Origin: Belliella kenyensis
GTDB taxonomy: Bacteria; Bacteroidota; Bacteroidia; Cytophagales; Cyclobacteriaceae
Reading direction: 5' to 3'
DNA: 64,000 bases
NCBI RefSeq assembly: GCF_022549675.1
Contig: NZ_JAKZGR010000003.1
Location: 186,001-250,000 of the forward strand
Positions 51,829-60,268 of this stretch are shown here, in pieces; within the stretch, counting starts at the first letter, position 1, and each line of letters starts with the position of its first letter. The position numbers and the translations under genes were made by a program. The notes beneath the pieces were generated by a model. That model saw only the letters and a list, made by a program, of their open reading frames with translations. It made no database searches and was not told the origin of the DNA.

Positions 51829-54006
51829 TTAGTTGGCATGATCTGAGATGAACTTTACTCTATATACGCGGATTTCTTCTTCAGCAAAATCCTCGTCTTC
51901 AAGTTCTTCCAATGCCACTTTTATGTTGTCTGAATCAGCAGTCATGAAATAATCATGGAGGATGTCTTCTCTTTCCTCATCCATGATGTTTTCAATGTAA
52001 TAATTAATATTCAATTTGGTGCCGCTGTAGATGATTTGTTCGATTTCTTGCAGTAGCTCCGCCATTGAAATGTTGAGGTTGCCAGCTATTTCATCTAGGT
52101 CAATTTTTCTATCAATCTGCTGTATTATCGATATTTTGACTTTAGATCTACTTCCAGAGGTTTTTACTACGACATCAGAGGCAGTCATGATATCATTTTC
52201 CTCTACATATTCGGCAATTAATTTAAGAAAAGATGATCCAAATTTAGTTACTTTTCCCATACCAACCCCATTGATCTGAGCTAATTCCTCTTTGGTAGTA
52301 GGGTAGACTGTAGCCATTTCTTCTAAGGAAGGATCCTGAAAAATCACATAAGGTGGTAATCCTTTGGATTTAGCAACTTTTTTTCGTTCCGCTTTTAGTA
52401 GCTCAAATAAGTTCTCGTCGTAGGATTTTCCACTTGAAGAAATTTCGTCTGGAGTTTCATCAATTACCATTTGCTCGAAGTCATGGTCTTTTGACATCAT
52501 GATACTGTATGGAGCTTCTAAGTAATCTAGACCTTTCTGAGTGATTTTGATAACACCATAATTTTCAATGTCTTTTTCAAGAAAATTATTGATCATCGCT
52601 TGACGGAGGACTGTTTTCCAAAGTCTCTCGTCTTCTTCTTTGCCTATACCAAATACAGCTAGCTTATCATGACTGTAGCTTACCATATATTCATTTTGCT
52701 CCCCCCTGATCACATTTACGATATGATCAATGTTGAACCTGTTGTTGGTTGCTTTTACGGCTTCTATAGCATTGATTAATAGATCTTTGCCTTCAAATTT
52801 TTCTTTGGGATGTTTGCAATTGTCACAGAATCCGCAGTCTTTTTCCATGTACTCTCCAAAATAGTGGAGCAGGGATTTTCTTCTACATACCGTGCTTTCT
52901 GCGTAAGCAGCCATTTCTTGCAAAAGAACTTTGGCATTTTCTCTCTCAGTGACAGGCTTGTCTTTATTGAACTTTTCTAGCTTGATGATGTCGTCATATT
53001 TGTAAAACATGAGACAGTGACCTTCTAGCCCATCTCTTCCCGCTCTACCAGTCTCTTGGTAGTAGCCTTCCAAAGATTTGGGCACATCATAGTGAATGAC
53101 ATAGCGTACATCTGGCTTGTCTATACCCATACCGAAAGCAATGGTAGCCACAATGACATCTACTTCTTCATTGAGAAAATCGTCTTGATTTTTTACCCTC
53201 ACGTTCTGATCAAGTCCCGCGTGATACGGAGCAGCACTTACACCATTTACCTTGAGCAATTCAGCGATCTCTTCTACTTTCTTTCTACTAAGACAATAAA
53301 TAATTCCTGATTTGCCTTTGTGGCTTTTGATGTATTTGATGATTTGTTTTTTGGTTTCATTTTTCACTTTTGGACGTACTTCATAGTACAAGTTTGTCCT
53401 ATTGAATGAAGACTTGAACAAATCAGCCTCCTCCATTTGGAGGTTTCTCTGTATATCTTGTTGTACTTTCGGAGTAGCGGTGGCAGTCAATGCTATGATA
53501 GGCAGGTTGTTACCTATCTGTCCTATGATAGATTTAATTTTTCTGTATTCAGGTCGGAAATCATGTCCCCATTCTGAGATACAGTGAGCCTCATCTATTG
53601 CTACAAAGCTAAGTTGGGCTTCTTTCAGAAATTGTATATTTTCTTCCTTTGTAAGAGATTCGGGAGCCACATAAAGGAGCTTGGTTTTGCCATCAAGCAC
53701 TTCTTTTTTGACTTTATTTGTCTCTGATTTGTTCAATGTGGAATTGAGAAAATAGGCATTGATTCCAAAAGCATTGAGCTGATCAACTTGGTTTTTCATC
53801 AGTGCAATCAATGGAGAGATGACTACAGCTGTGCCATTTTTGATTACAGCAGGTAGTTGATAGCAGAGTGATTTGCCTGCTCCCGTAGGCATGATTACAA
53901 ATGTATTGCTACCACCCAGAATATTGTCTACTATAGCTTCTTGGTTCCCACGGAACTGGCTAAAGCCGAATATTTGTTTGAGATTATCTTTTACTTTTTG
54001 ATCCAC
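51829..54006 (-). CDS. recQ: ATP-dependent DNA helicase RecQ (paralog 2)
   Basis: A 725-residue RecQ. Walker A MPTGAGKS is at 39-46 and the DEAH box at 138-141; the zinc cysteines (CRRKSLLHYFGE, DCGFCDNC) follow near 375-400, with an HRDC domain near 540-605. The C-terminal ~110 residues (helical, ending in an acidic EDEDFAEEEIRVYRV region) differ from paralog 1. It heads the minus-strand operon with purD, ricT and gldH and has a TAAATTTG box upstream. Confidence 0.95.
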   Translation of the reverse strand: MDQKVKDNLKQIFGFSQFRGNQEAIVDNILGGSNTFVIMPTGAGKSLCYQLPAVIKNGTAVVISPLIALMKNQVDQLNAFGINAYFLNSTLNKSETNKVKKEVLDGKTKLLYVAPESLTKEENIQFLKEAQLSFVAIDEAHCISEWGHDFRPEYRKIKSIIGQIGNNLPIIALTATATPKVQQDIQRNLQMEEADLFKSSFNRTNLYYEVRPKVKNETKKQIIKYIKSHKGKSGIIYCLSRKKVEEIAELLKVNGVSAAPYHAGLDQNVRVKNQDDFLNEEVDVIVATIAFGMGIDKPDVRYVIHYDVPKSLEGYYQETGRAGRDGLEGHCLMFYKYDDIIKLEKFNKDKPVTERENAKVLLQEMAAYAESTVCRRKSLLHYFGEYMEKDCGFCDNCKHPKEKFEGKDLLINAIEAVKATNNRFNIDHIVNVIRGEQNEYMVSYSHDKLAVFGIGKEEDERLWKTVLRQAMINNFLEKDIENYGVIKITQKGLDYLEAPYSIMMSKDHDFEQMVIDETPDEISSSGKSYDENLFELLKAERKKVAKSKGLPPYVIFQDPSLEEMATVYPTTKEELAQINGVGMGKVTKFGSSFLKLIAEYVEENDIMTASDVVVKTSGSRSKVKISIIQQIDRKIDLDEIAGNLNISMAELLQEIEQIIYSGTKLNINYYIENIMDEEREDILHDYFMTADSDNIKVALEELEDEDFAEEEIRVYRVKFISDHAN

Positions 54007-54069
54007 TACACGTGCATGTTTAAATGTCTCGCTTTTTAGCTTTCATTAAACTTTAAGGAATTCTTTTTT

Positions 54070-54077
54070 TACCTTTG
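54070..54077 (+). promoter_or_regulatory. -7 promoter box of kpsF
   Basis: TACCTTTG matches TAnnTTTG, 30 nt before the TTG start of kpsF. It lies 3 bp from an opposing box for recQ. Confidence 0.5.
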
Positions 54078-54080
54078 GTA

Positions 54081-54088
54081 CAAATTTA
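54081..54088 (-). promoter_or_regulatory. -7 promoter box of the recQ-purD-ricT-gldH operon
   Basis: Plus-strand CAAATTTA reads TAAATTTG on the minus strand, an exact TAnnTTTG match. The predicted start is near 54075, giving a leader of about 70 nt to ATG 54006. Confidence 0.45.
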
Positions 54089-54107
54089 ATGATTAAGCCT
54101 CTCAAAA

Positions 54108-55076
54108 TTGAAATTAACAAAAAATATTAAAACAAGTGCTATAGAAGTGCTTCAAAAGGAGTCAGAAGCTTTACAAAATCTTATAAATTACATTGATGAC
54201 GATTTTGTGGCCTGTGTGGAAGCTATTTTAGCATCTTCTGGGAGAGTCGTGATCACTGGGATAGGAAAAAGTGCTATAGTAGCGAATAAGATTGTTGCAA
54301 CACTAAACTCTACGGGCACACCTGCGTTATTTATGCATGCTGCCGATGCAATTCATGGTGATTTGGGCATGATTCAGCAAAATGATTTCGTAATATGCAT
54401 TTCTAAAAGTGGTAATACACCTGAAATTAGGGTTCTTGTGCCTTTGCTGAAAAGATTGGGGTCAAAACTAATTGCTTTGGTTAGTAATATAAATAGTTAT
54501 CTTGCAGAGCAAGCGGACTATATCTTGAATGCTACCATTGCAGAAGAGGCTTGTCCCAATAACCTGGCACCCACTACCAGCACCACAGTTCATATGGCTT
54601 TGGGAGATGCATTGGCCATTTGTTTGCTTGAGGCTAGAGGATTTACTTCTGAGGATTTCGCTAAGTATCACCCCGGCGGAGCACTTGGAAAGCAATTATA
54701 CTTGACAGTTTCTGATGTGATTCCTAAGAATCAAATACCAAAAGTGGATCTAGAAGCTTCTTTGACTGAAATTATCGTAGAAATAAGTAGTAAGAGACTT
54801 GGAGCCACGGCTGTGGTGAATAGTCAAGGTAAGTTACAAGGTATCATTACAGATGGTGATCTTAGAAGGATGTTACTTTCTGGAGCAGATATCAATCAAG
54901 TAAAAGCAGGTCAAATCATGACCGTGAATCCTAAAGTCATCGCCAAGGAAGAATTTGCGATTAGAGCTTTGAATATGATGAAAAGTTTCAATATTACCCA
55001 ACTTGTGGCCATGGATGGAGAATCTGTGGCTGGCTTCGTTCATATTCATGATTTAATGAAAGAAGGAATAGTTTAA
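54108..55076 (+). CDS. kpsF: KpsF/GutQ (KdsD) family sugar-phosphate isomerase
   Basis: A 322-residue arabinose-5-phosphate isomerase, which makes the precursor of Kdo for lipopolysaccharide. An N-terminal SIS domain (GRVVITGIGKSAIVANKI, FVICISKSGNTPEI, with YHPGGALGK at its end) is followed by two CBS domains from about residue 205. The start is TTG at 54108; the ATG at 54089 is out of frame, and an in-frame stop at 54090 rules out an earlier start. It is followed 11 bp later by the guanylyltransferase gene. Confidence 0.93.
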   Translation: MKLTKNIKTSAIEVLQKESEALQNLINYIDDDFVACVEAILASSGRVVITGIGKSAIVANKIVATLNSTGTPALFMHAADAIHGDLGMIQQNDFVICISKSGNTPEIRVLVPLLKRLGSKLIALVSNINSYLAEQADYILNATIAEEACPNNLAPTTSTTVHMALGDALAICLLEARGFTSEDFAKYHPGGALGKQLYLTVSDVIPKNQIPKVDLEASLTEIIVEISSKRLGATAVVNSQGKLQGIITDGDLRRMLLSGADINQVKAGQIMTVNPKVIAKEEFAIRALNMMKSFNITQLVAMDGESVAGFVHIHDLMKEGIV

Positions 55077-55087
55077 TATCAAAATAG

Positions 55088-56161
55088 ATGCAGGAACAAC
55101 CCTATGTAGTAATCATGGCTGGAGGTATAGGATCCAGGTTTTGGCCTTACAGTAGAAATGAGAGACCAAAGCAGTTTTTAGATGTTTTAAGCACTGGAAG
55201 AACACTTCTTCAGATGACTTATGATAGGTTTTTGAAGATTTCTACTCCAGAGATGTTTTTTGTGGTGACCAATAAAAATTACGAACATATAGTCAAAGAA
55301 CAATTGCCTGATGTGCCTGAAAATCAGATTTTAACAGAGCCTCTAAGGAGAAACACCGCTACTTGTGTGGCATATGCGAGTTATAAAATTGCAAGTATCA
55401 ATCGAAATGCAAATGTGATTGTGACGCCAGCAGATCACTTGATATTAAACGAGGAAAATTTTTTAGATAAAATAACTAAAGCACAGAAAGCTGCTGAAGT
55501 TAATAATAATTTGGTCACAATAGGAATCAAGCCAAATCGTCCAGAAACTGGCTATGGATATATTCAATACCATAGCAATGAAAAATCAGTAGCTAAAAAA
55601 GTAAAGACCTTTACAGAAAAACCCAATGCTAAGTTAGCGAAGGCATTTATAGAAAGTGGAGATTTTGTCTGGAATTCAGGGATGTTTGTCTGGAAAGTAA
55701 GTAGCATAATATCTGCATTTGAGAAGTATATGCCCGAAGTAGCCGAGGTGTTTGAGGAAGGGACTCAGCATTATTTTTCACCTACAGAAGGAGATTTTAT
55801 AAATCGTGCATATACCCTTGTCAAGAATATTTCTATCGATTTTGGCATCATGGAAAAGTCAGACGAAGTCTTCGTGGTATTAGGGGACTTTGGATGGTCT
55901 GACCTCGGTTCATGGATGAGCTTGCATGAGTTAAAAGATAAAGATGATGCGGGAAATGTGATAGAGGCAAATGCACTTATGTACGATTCTGAAGGATGTT
56001 TTGTAAAGGCCCCTAAGGATAAATTGGTGATCGTGCAAGGTTTGAAGAATTATCTTATCAATGAGTCAGATAATGTACTTCTTATCTGTGAACTCGACGC
56101 AGAGAATAAATTCAGGGAATTTGTTTCTGATGCCAAGCAAAAAGGAGATGAATATGTCTGA
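55088..56161 (+). CDS. Mannose-1-phosphate guanylyltransferase
   Basis: A 357-residue nucleotidyltransferase that makes GDP-mannose from mannose-1-phosphate and GTP for capsule, exopolysaccharide or lipopolysaccharide. The start VVIMAGGIGSRFWPYSRNERPKQF holds the nucleotide and pyrophosphate loop; TPADHLI and FTEKPN follow, then WNSGMFVWK and FGIMEKSD. It lacks the C-terminal isomerase domain of the bifunctional type. It is co-transcribed with kpsF. Confidence 0.93.
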   Translation: MQEQPYVVIMAGGIGSRFWPYSRNERPKQFLDVLSTGRTLLQMTYDRFLKISTPEMFFVVTNKNYEHIVKEQLPDVPENQILTEPLRRNTATCVAYASYKIASINRNANVIVTPADHLILNEENFLDKITKAQKAAEVNNNLVTIGIKPNRPETGYGYIQYHSNEKSVAKKVKTFTEKPNAKLAKAFIESGDFVWNSGMFVWKVSSIISAFEKYMPEVAEVFEEGTQHYFSPTEGDFINRAYTLVKNISIDFGIMEKSDEVFVVLGDFGWSDLGSWMSLHELKDKDDAGNVIEANALMYDSEGCFVKAPKDKLVIVQGLKNYLINESDNVLLICELDAENKFREFVSDAKQKGDEYV

Positions 56162-56186
56162 TTTTATTTCCTTCAGCCCAAATGGA

Positions 56187-56840
56187 CTACTTTATATCCT
56201 GCATGTCTGTAGGTATTGAAATGAGCTCGATGAGCGTTCCATCATCTTCAAGTTTAATTCCAGAAAGATAGTTTCCTTTATAGGCACCAGTATCAATATT
56301 CCATGTATTGCTTTCTGGGTAGTATTGAGGATGTTCTGATGTCAAAGGAGTGTGGCCTATAATTTGAACCTTATCTAGTTTCATAGGTCTTCTTCTGCTC
56401 CAAAGTACATTTTGGCTGTTGTTTTGCTCAAATGGATCTCCGATACCACTAAATCCAGCATGGGAAATTAACACATGGTCATTTTCCCAATGTAGTGGCA
56501 ACTCATTGATCCATGGCTGATAGTCTGAGAGGTTCATTTCAAGATTTTCAAATTGAGATAAAACTTGTTCACCACCATTTTGTAGCCAATTGTAGGGCGT
56601 TTTGGCATGTTGGAAATGATCTATCATCATTTGCTCATGATTTCCTCTTAAAAAAAAGGAATTATCAGGGAAGGATTTTTTGATTTCGAAAGATAGCCTA
56701 ATCGATAGAGGAGAAAGATTACCTCTGTCAATTAAGTCCCCAACTTGGATAAGTGTCTCATGCTTAGGGTTCCACTGGTCTAATAGTTTCAGGTAAGTGT
56801 GAAAACAGCCATGCACATCGCCGATAATAAATAAAGCCAT
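56187..56840 (-). CDS. Metallophosphoesterase (PP2A-like Ser/Thr phosphatase family)
   Basis: A 217-residue calcineurin-like phosphatase. The metal-binding motifs are in order: IGDVHGCFHT near residue 5, QVGDLIDRG near 37, and FLRGNHEQMM near 65, with a later HAGFSG near 123 and IGHTPL near 158. The start is set at ATG 56840 so that the first motif lies near the N-terminus; the frame to 56918 adds 26 residues. It may act on phosphoproteins or diadenosine tetraphosphate. Confidence 0.92.
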   Translation of the reverse strand: MALFIIGDVHGCFHTYLKLLDQWNPKHETLIQVGDLIDRGNLSPLSIRLSFEIKKSFPDNSFFLRGNHEQMMIDHFQHAKTPYNWLQNGGEQVLSQFENLEMNLSDYQPWINELPLHWENDHVLISHAGFSGIGDPFEQNNSQNVLWSRRRPMKLDKVQIIGHTPLTSEHPQYYPESNTWNIDTGAYKGNYLSGIKLEDDGTLIELISIPTDMQDIK

Positions 56841-57102
56841 ATTTTTTTTCTTAAGATGATTTATTTTTTCTGGGTCAGATTTTAAATTCAAAGCAACAAA
56901 TAAAGCCATTTTTGACATATAAGAGGTGGTTTTTTGAAAAATGTCTTTTAAATGTTTGACTTACAGAAGTCTATGTTTGATAAACAAAAAATTATGATTG
57001 AAGTTTAACCTTAGAATTTGTTCAAAATATGGATTTCATTGATTAAATTGAACGTGTGAGTTTAAAAAGAAATAATTCAAAACACCCATACTTACATCAA
57101 AC

Positions 57103-57687
57103 ATGAAAAACTTTACAACTCTAAGCTTGGTTCTTTTGCTACTTGCAGTATCATGTGCCACCCAAAAAGACTACATTGCGGAATACGACTTTAATTATTC
57201 AGCAAATTTTAAGAGGTATAAAACTTTTGGATTTGTAGATAATCCTGATGATGATGAAGATATGGAGGTCGTGGAAGTAATTCGAAGATCAATTTCCAAT
57301 AGACTCGGTTCACAAGGTTTCAAGTTTCAAGAGACCAAACCTGACTTATTGGTAAATTATAAAGTGTATCGTGAGGAAGTAAAGTATAGGGGATATGATC
57401 AGCCTAACTTTGATTATTGGCTACAAAGGAAAAGCTATTATGTAGCGGAAGATGAAGAGGAGATAAGTGATGATAAGAAAGAAAAAGATGAGAATTACAA
57501 TAAGGTAAAATACGCTCAGAATGATGGGATGTTGGTTGTATTCGTGATAGACAACAAAAAAGGGAATACTATATGGCAGGGATATACTTCAGGTCTGTTT
57601 GATTATACCTCTCCTGAGATGAAAACCGATCTGACTAGAGCAACATATAAGGTCATGGATCAATTTAGGATTTTGACAAAAAACTAA
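57103..57687 (+). CDS. DUF4136 family lipoprotein
   Basis: A 194-residue lipoprotein (signal MKNFTTLSLVLLLLAVSC, Cys18). The DUF4136 pattern is clear: DFNYSANFKRYKTFGFVD, IRRSISNRLGSQGFKF, PDLLVNYKV and GNTIWQGYTSG. A charged insert near residues 115-135 (EDEEEISDDKKEKDENY) interrupts the domain. Function unknown, probably an envelope protein. The next gene follows closely. Confidence 0.9.
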   Translation: MKNFTTLSLVLLLLAVSCATQKDYIAEYDFNYSANFKRYKTFGFVDNPDDDEDMEVVEVIRRSISNRLGSQGFKFQETKPDLLVNYKVYREEVKYRGYDQPNFDYWLQRKSYYVAEDEEEISDDKKEKDENYNKVKYAQNDGMLVVFVIDNKKGNTIWQGYTSGLFDYTSPEMKTDLTRATYKVMDQFRILTKN

Positions 57688-57733
57688 TAAATCAAATTAT
57701 CAGTCTTTGGACAAAAGCTTGCATATTTGTGCT

Positions 57734-58204
57734 ATGCTCAAGGATAGATACGGATTTCTTCAAGAACCATTAAATTTCCCTTCATTTGATTTTAAAATTC
57801 AAGATGGTCAGGATGGGAGTTTAATGGTTTTTGACGCTTTGAGGAAAAAATTTTTGGTGCTTACTCCTGAGGAATGGGTTAGACAGCACATCGTTCAGTT
57901 ATTATTGACTCAGTTTAATTATCCCAAAAGTTTGTTTGTTTTAGAAAAGGGGGTCAAATATAACACCCTTCAAAAAAGGTTTGATGTATTGGTGTACGAT
58001 AGAGAGGGCTTGCCTTTTCTTTTGATAGAATGCAAAGCACCTAGTGTGAAGCTCTCTCAATCAACCTTGTCTCAAGTATGTACATACAACCAAACCCTCC
58101 GAGCGCCATATTTGGGTATAAGTAATGGAAAGCAGCATATTTTTTTGGAGCTTGACCCCAACACGCTTGAGTATAGTCAAATTTCTAAATTACCGACATT
58201 TTAA
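57734..58204 (+). CDS. HsdR N-terminal-like restriction endonuclease fold protein
   Basis: A 156-residue protein of the HSDR_N_2 type. It has WVRQHIVQLLLTQFNYPKS near residue 50, then the PD-(D/E)xK-like core RFDVLVYDREGLPFLLIECKAP with Asp, Glu and Lys in place. It has no helicase and no methylase partner, so it is not a type I restriction enzyme. Solo forms are common in Bacteroidota. I use ATG 57734, since a CATATTTG box lies 4 nt upstream; TTG 57707 is the alternative. Confidence 0.85.
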   Translation: MLKDRYGFLQEPLNFPSFDFKIQDGQDGSLMVFDALRKKFLVLTPEEWVRQHIVQLLLTQFNYPKSLFVLEKGVKYNTLQKRFDVLVYDREGLPFLLIECKAPSVKLSQSTLSQVCTYNQTLRAPYLGISNGKQHIFLELDPNTLEYSQISKLPTF

Positions 58205-58223
58205 GCTGTGTTTTGCTTAAAAT
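58198..58223 (+). terminator. Weak hairpin at the 3' end of the HsdR_N-like gene
   Basis: 9-bp stem ATTTTAAGC (58198-58206) / GCTTAAAAT (58215-58223), 8-nt loop, covering the stop codon. There is no T run, so termination is doubtful. Confidence 0.35.
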
Positions 58224-58288
58224 TGGTGTCAATCTTTAGTTTTTTGAGTATATTTAGACATTGATTTCAAATTCACTTCCAAATTATC

Positions 58289-58999
58289 ATGATCAAAGAA
58301 AAGGCTAGCCCATGTGAACTTTGCCTCAGTAGAAAATTTTCAATGTTTGCTGACTTGAGTGATTCCCACTTATGCAATATATCAGATAACAAGAATTTCA
58401 TATCACACAAAAAAGGTCAAATTCTATTCTATGAGGGGACCAAACCTTTGGGTGTATTCTGTGTAAGTTCGGGAATAGTGAAAGTTTTCAAGACAGCTTC
58501 AAACGGAAAGGAGCAAATCATAAGACTTGCGAAGAAGGGAGATTTCTTAGGATATTCATCAATGCTAGGTGAGGAATCGTACTCGAATACCGCCACTATA
58601 GTGGAGGATGCAAAGATTTGTTTTGTTCCGAAAGAGACTTTTCTGAAAGTTCTTGTTGAGGATAATAATTTTCACCGAAGATTGACCAAAGCACTTTGCA
58701 AGGATCTGGGTTTGATGGAGGAAAAGTTGACAGATGCTACGCAGAAAACGATCCGGGAGCGATTAGCATTTACTTTACTGAAGCTGAGTGATACTTATGG
58801 TGTAGATGGTGGAGAGGGAGAGAAGATAGATGTGGTATTGAGTAGAGAAGAGATAGCTGGATTGGTGGGTACTGCTACGGAGACTGTCATAAGGTTGCTT
58901 TCTGAGTTCAAAAAAGATGGGCTTATCGAATTCGATGGAAAAAAAATCATCGTGATTGATAAAAAGCAACTGGCAAGGTTAAGTGATTTTTATGGTTGA
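58289..58999 (+). CDS. Crp/Fnr family transcriptional regulator
   Basis: A 236-residue regulator. The N-terminus has a CxxC pair (CELC, residues 9 and 12) and a further Cys near 29. A cyclic-nucleotide-binding-like domain (about 20-140, FYEGTKPLGVFCVSSGIVKV) follows, and the C-terminal helix-turn-helix (LSREEIAGLVGTATETVIRL) binds DNA. The CELC motif is common in Bacteroidota members and might sense redox or bind a metal, but four FNR-type cysteines are not all evident. The next lipoprotein gene starts close behind. Confidence 0.93.
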   Translation: MIKEKASPCELCLSRKFSMFADLSDSHLCNISDNKNFISHKKGQILFYEGTKPLGVFCVSSGIVKVFKTASNGKEQIIRLAKKGDFLGYSSMLGEESYSNTATIVEDAKICFVPKETFLKVLVEDNNFHRRLTKALCKDLGLMEEKLTDATQKTIRERLAFTLLKLSDTYGVDGGEGEKIDVVLSREEIAGLVGTATETVIRLLSEFKKDGLIEFDGKKIIVIDKKQLARLSDFYG

Positions 59000-59017
59000 T
59001 ATATGATTCGTGTTATT

Positions 59018-59731
59018 ATGAAAATAAGTTTGCTCTATTTTGTATTAGCTTTCTTGCTTTTAGCGGCTTGTACTTCTTCTTCAGAACAATTTGCATCTGA
59101 GGTATTGAAGGAAGCTTTATCGACACATGATCCTTCAAAAGCATGGCTGAATAAGGAGGCTTTAAAGATAAATACCGTAACAGTACATTTTGATACTGAT
59201 GGAAACATATTGAATTCACAAGAAAATCAATTGGAGTTTAGATTGAAACCTTTTTTCGAAGGGTCAAATAAATGGGAAAAAGATAGCCTAATTCATAAAG
59301 TTACATTTGATGGCTTGGTTACTAGCTATAAAATGGGGCAAAATGAGGTTTTGAATAAAGGTTTTCTTAAAAACAAGCATGATGAACTACTATCGGCTTA
59401 TATGGATATAGCTTTTCCGCTGAATCATAAAGATGTCGTGAAGTCTATTTCTTTTCTAAATAAATCAAAAATTCTAGGCAATAGGGAGGCTGAAGTTTTA
59501 GAACTTCATACAAAAGATGGTAGATCTTTGGAAATTTACATCCTAACTGAGACGAATGAAATGATAGGGTATAAACGTAATACTAGAGATAGCTATGAAG
59601 TAGTTTATTCAGTCGAAAGTGATTATTTGGAAGGACTTTTACTTCCAAAGAAAAAGGAGATTTTTGCCGCAGATAGTCTTGGAAATCACTTGTATTTGAA
59701 ATCAACTGTTACTTACAATTATTTGAAATAG
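59018..59731 (+). CDS. Lipoprotein, uncharacterised
   Basis: A 237-residue lipoprotein starting MKISLLYFVLAFLLLAAC (Cys18). I prefer ATG 59018 to 59003, which adds five residues. The mature part alternates strands with many Glu/Lys pairs (HFDTDGNILNSQENQLEFRLKP), in the manner of a periplasmic half-barrel lipoprotein. It lies close behind the crp gene and may be co-transcribed. Family not certain. Confidence 0.8.
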   Translation: MKISLLYFVLAFLLLAACTSSSEQFASEVLKEALSTHDPSKAWLNKEALKINTVTVHFDTDGNILNSQENQLEFRLKPFFEGSNKWEKDSLIHKVTFDGLVTSYKMGQNEVLNKGFLKNKHDELLSAYMDIAFPLNHKDVVKSISFLNKSKILGNREAEVLELHTKDGRSLEIYILTETNEMIGYKRNTRDSYEVVYSVESDYLEGLLLPKKKEIFAADSLGNHLYLKSTVTYNYLK

Positions 59732-59755
59732 TGTTTTATACATCAATGCATCATT

Positions 59756-59786
59756 GAAGTCGAAGATAACGGCTTCTATTGTTTTC
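59756..59786 (+). terminator. Weak terminator candidate
   Basis: 7-bp stem GAAGTCG (59756-59762) / CGGCTTC (59770-59776) with one G-U pair, followed by TATTGTTTT. It lies between two convergent genes. Confidence 0.3.
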
Positions 59787-59806
59787 CTATTGAATATTAA
59801 AGTCAA

Positions 59807-60265
59807 TTACAGTTCTTCAAATGCTGGCTTCATATTAGACCAGAATTCATCAAGTAAAATGATTCTTGGCTTGAGAAAGGATATTATTTTGGGCCAATCA
59901 TTTTGATCTAACACATTTACTTTGGTAAGGCCTTTTTCTACTTTGGAAATATATTTCCCATATTCGTCTTCGTGATGTAAAGTCCATTTCCATTCTTCAC
60001 CCAAAGTATTATGCAAAATAGACTTGAAGGTGATCAATTGCTCGAAATAAAGTTGCTGCAACTCTGGATCTGTATGTGTGAATTCTATGCCAATTGAAGC
60101 GAAATCTCTTTCAGCTTTCATTTTGAAGAATATGTGTTTCACACCAGTTTTGTAATTAGGCCAGTTTATTTTCTTTCCTTCGGCTGAAGGTACTGGTTTC
60201 ATGTACTGACCAAATGCTGTCCAAAAGTCTTTTCTGATTTTTGATTTTTCTGCTTTACTGTACAT
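59807..60265 (-). CDS. DUF4268 domain protein
   Basis: A 152-residue soluble protein matching DUF4268: it begins KSKIRKDFWTAFGQYM, with NWPNYKTGVKHIFFKM and LLDEFWSNMKPAFEEL further on. DUF4268 domains occur in proteins linked to DNA-modification or restriction systems, and in solo form as here. It starts 3 bp after the chaN stop, on the same strand. Confidence 0.88.
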   Translation of the reverse strand: MYSKAEKSKIRKDFWTAFGQYMKPVPSAEGKKINWPNYKTGVKHIFFKMKAERDFASIGIEFTHTDPELQQLYFEQLITFKSILHNTLGEEWKWTLHHEDEYGKYISKVEKGLTKVNVLDQNDWPKIISFLKPRIILLDEFWSNMKPAFEEL

Positions 60266-60268
60266 TGA

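Noticed and set aside
57734-58204. Type I restriction system
   Set aside because: Only an HsdR N-terminal-like fold of 156 residues; no hsdM, hsdS or helicase domain nearby.
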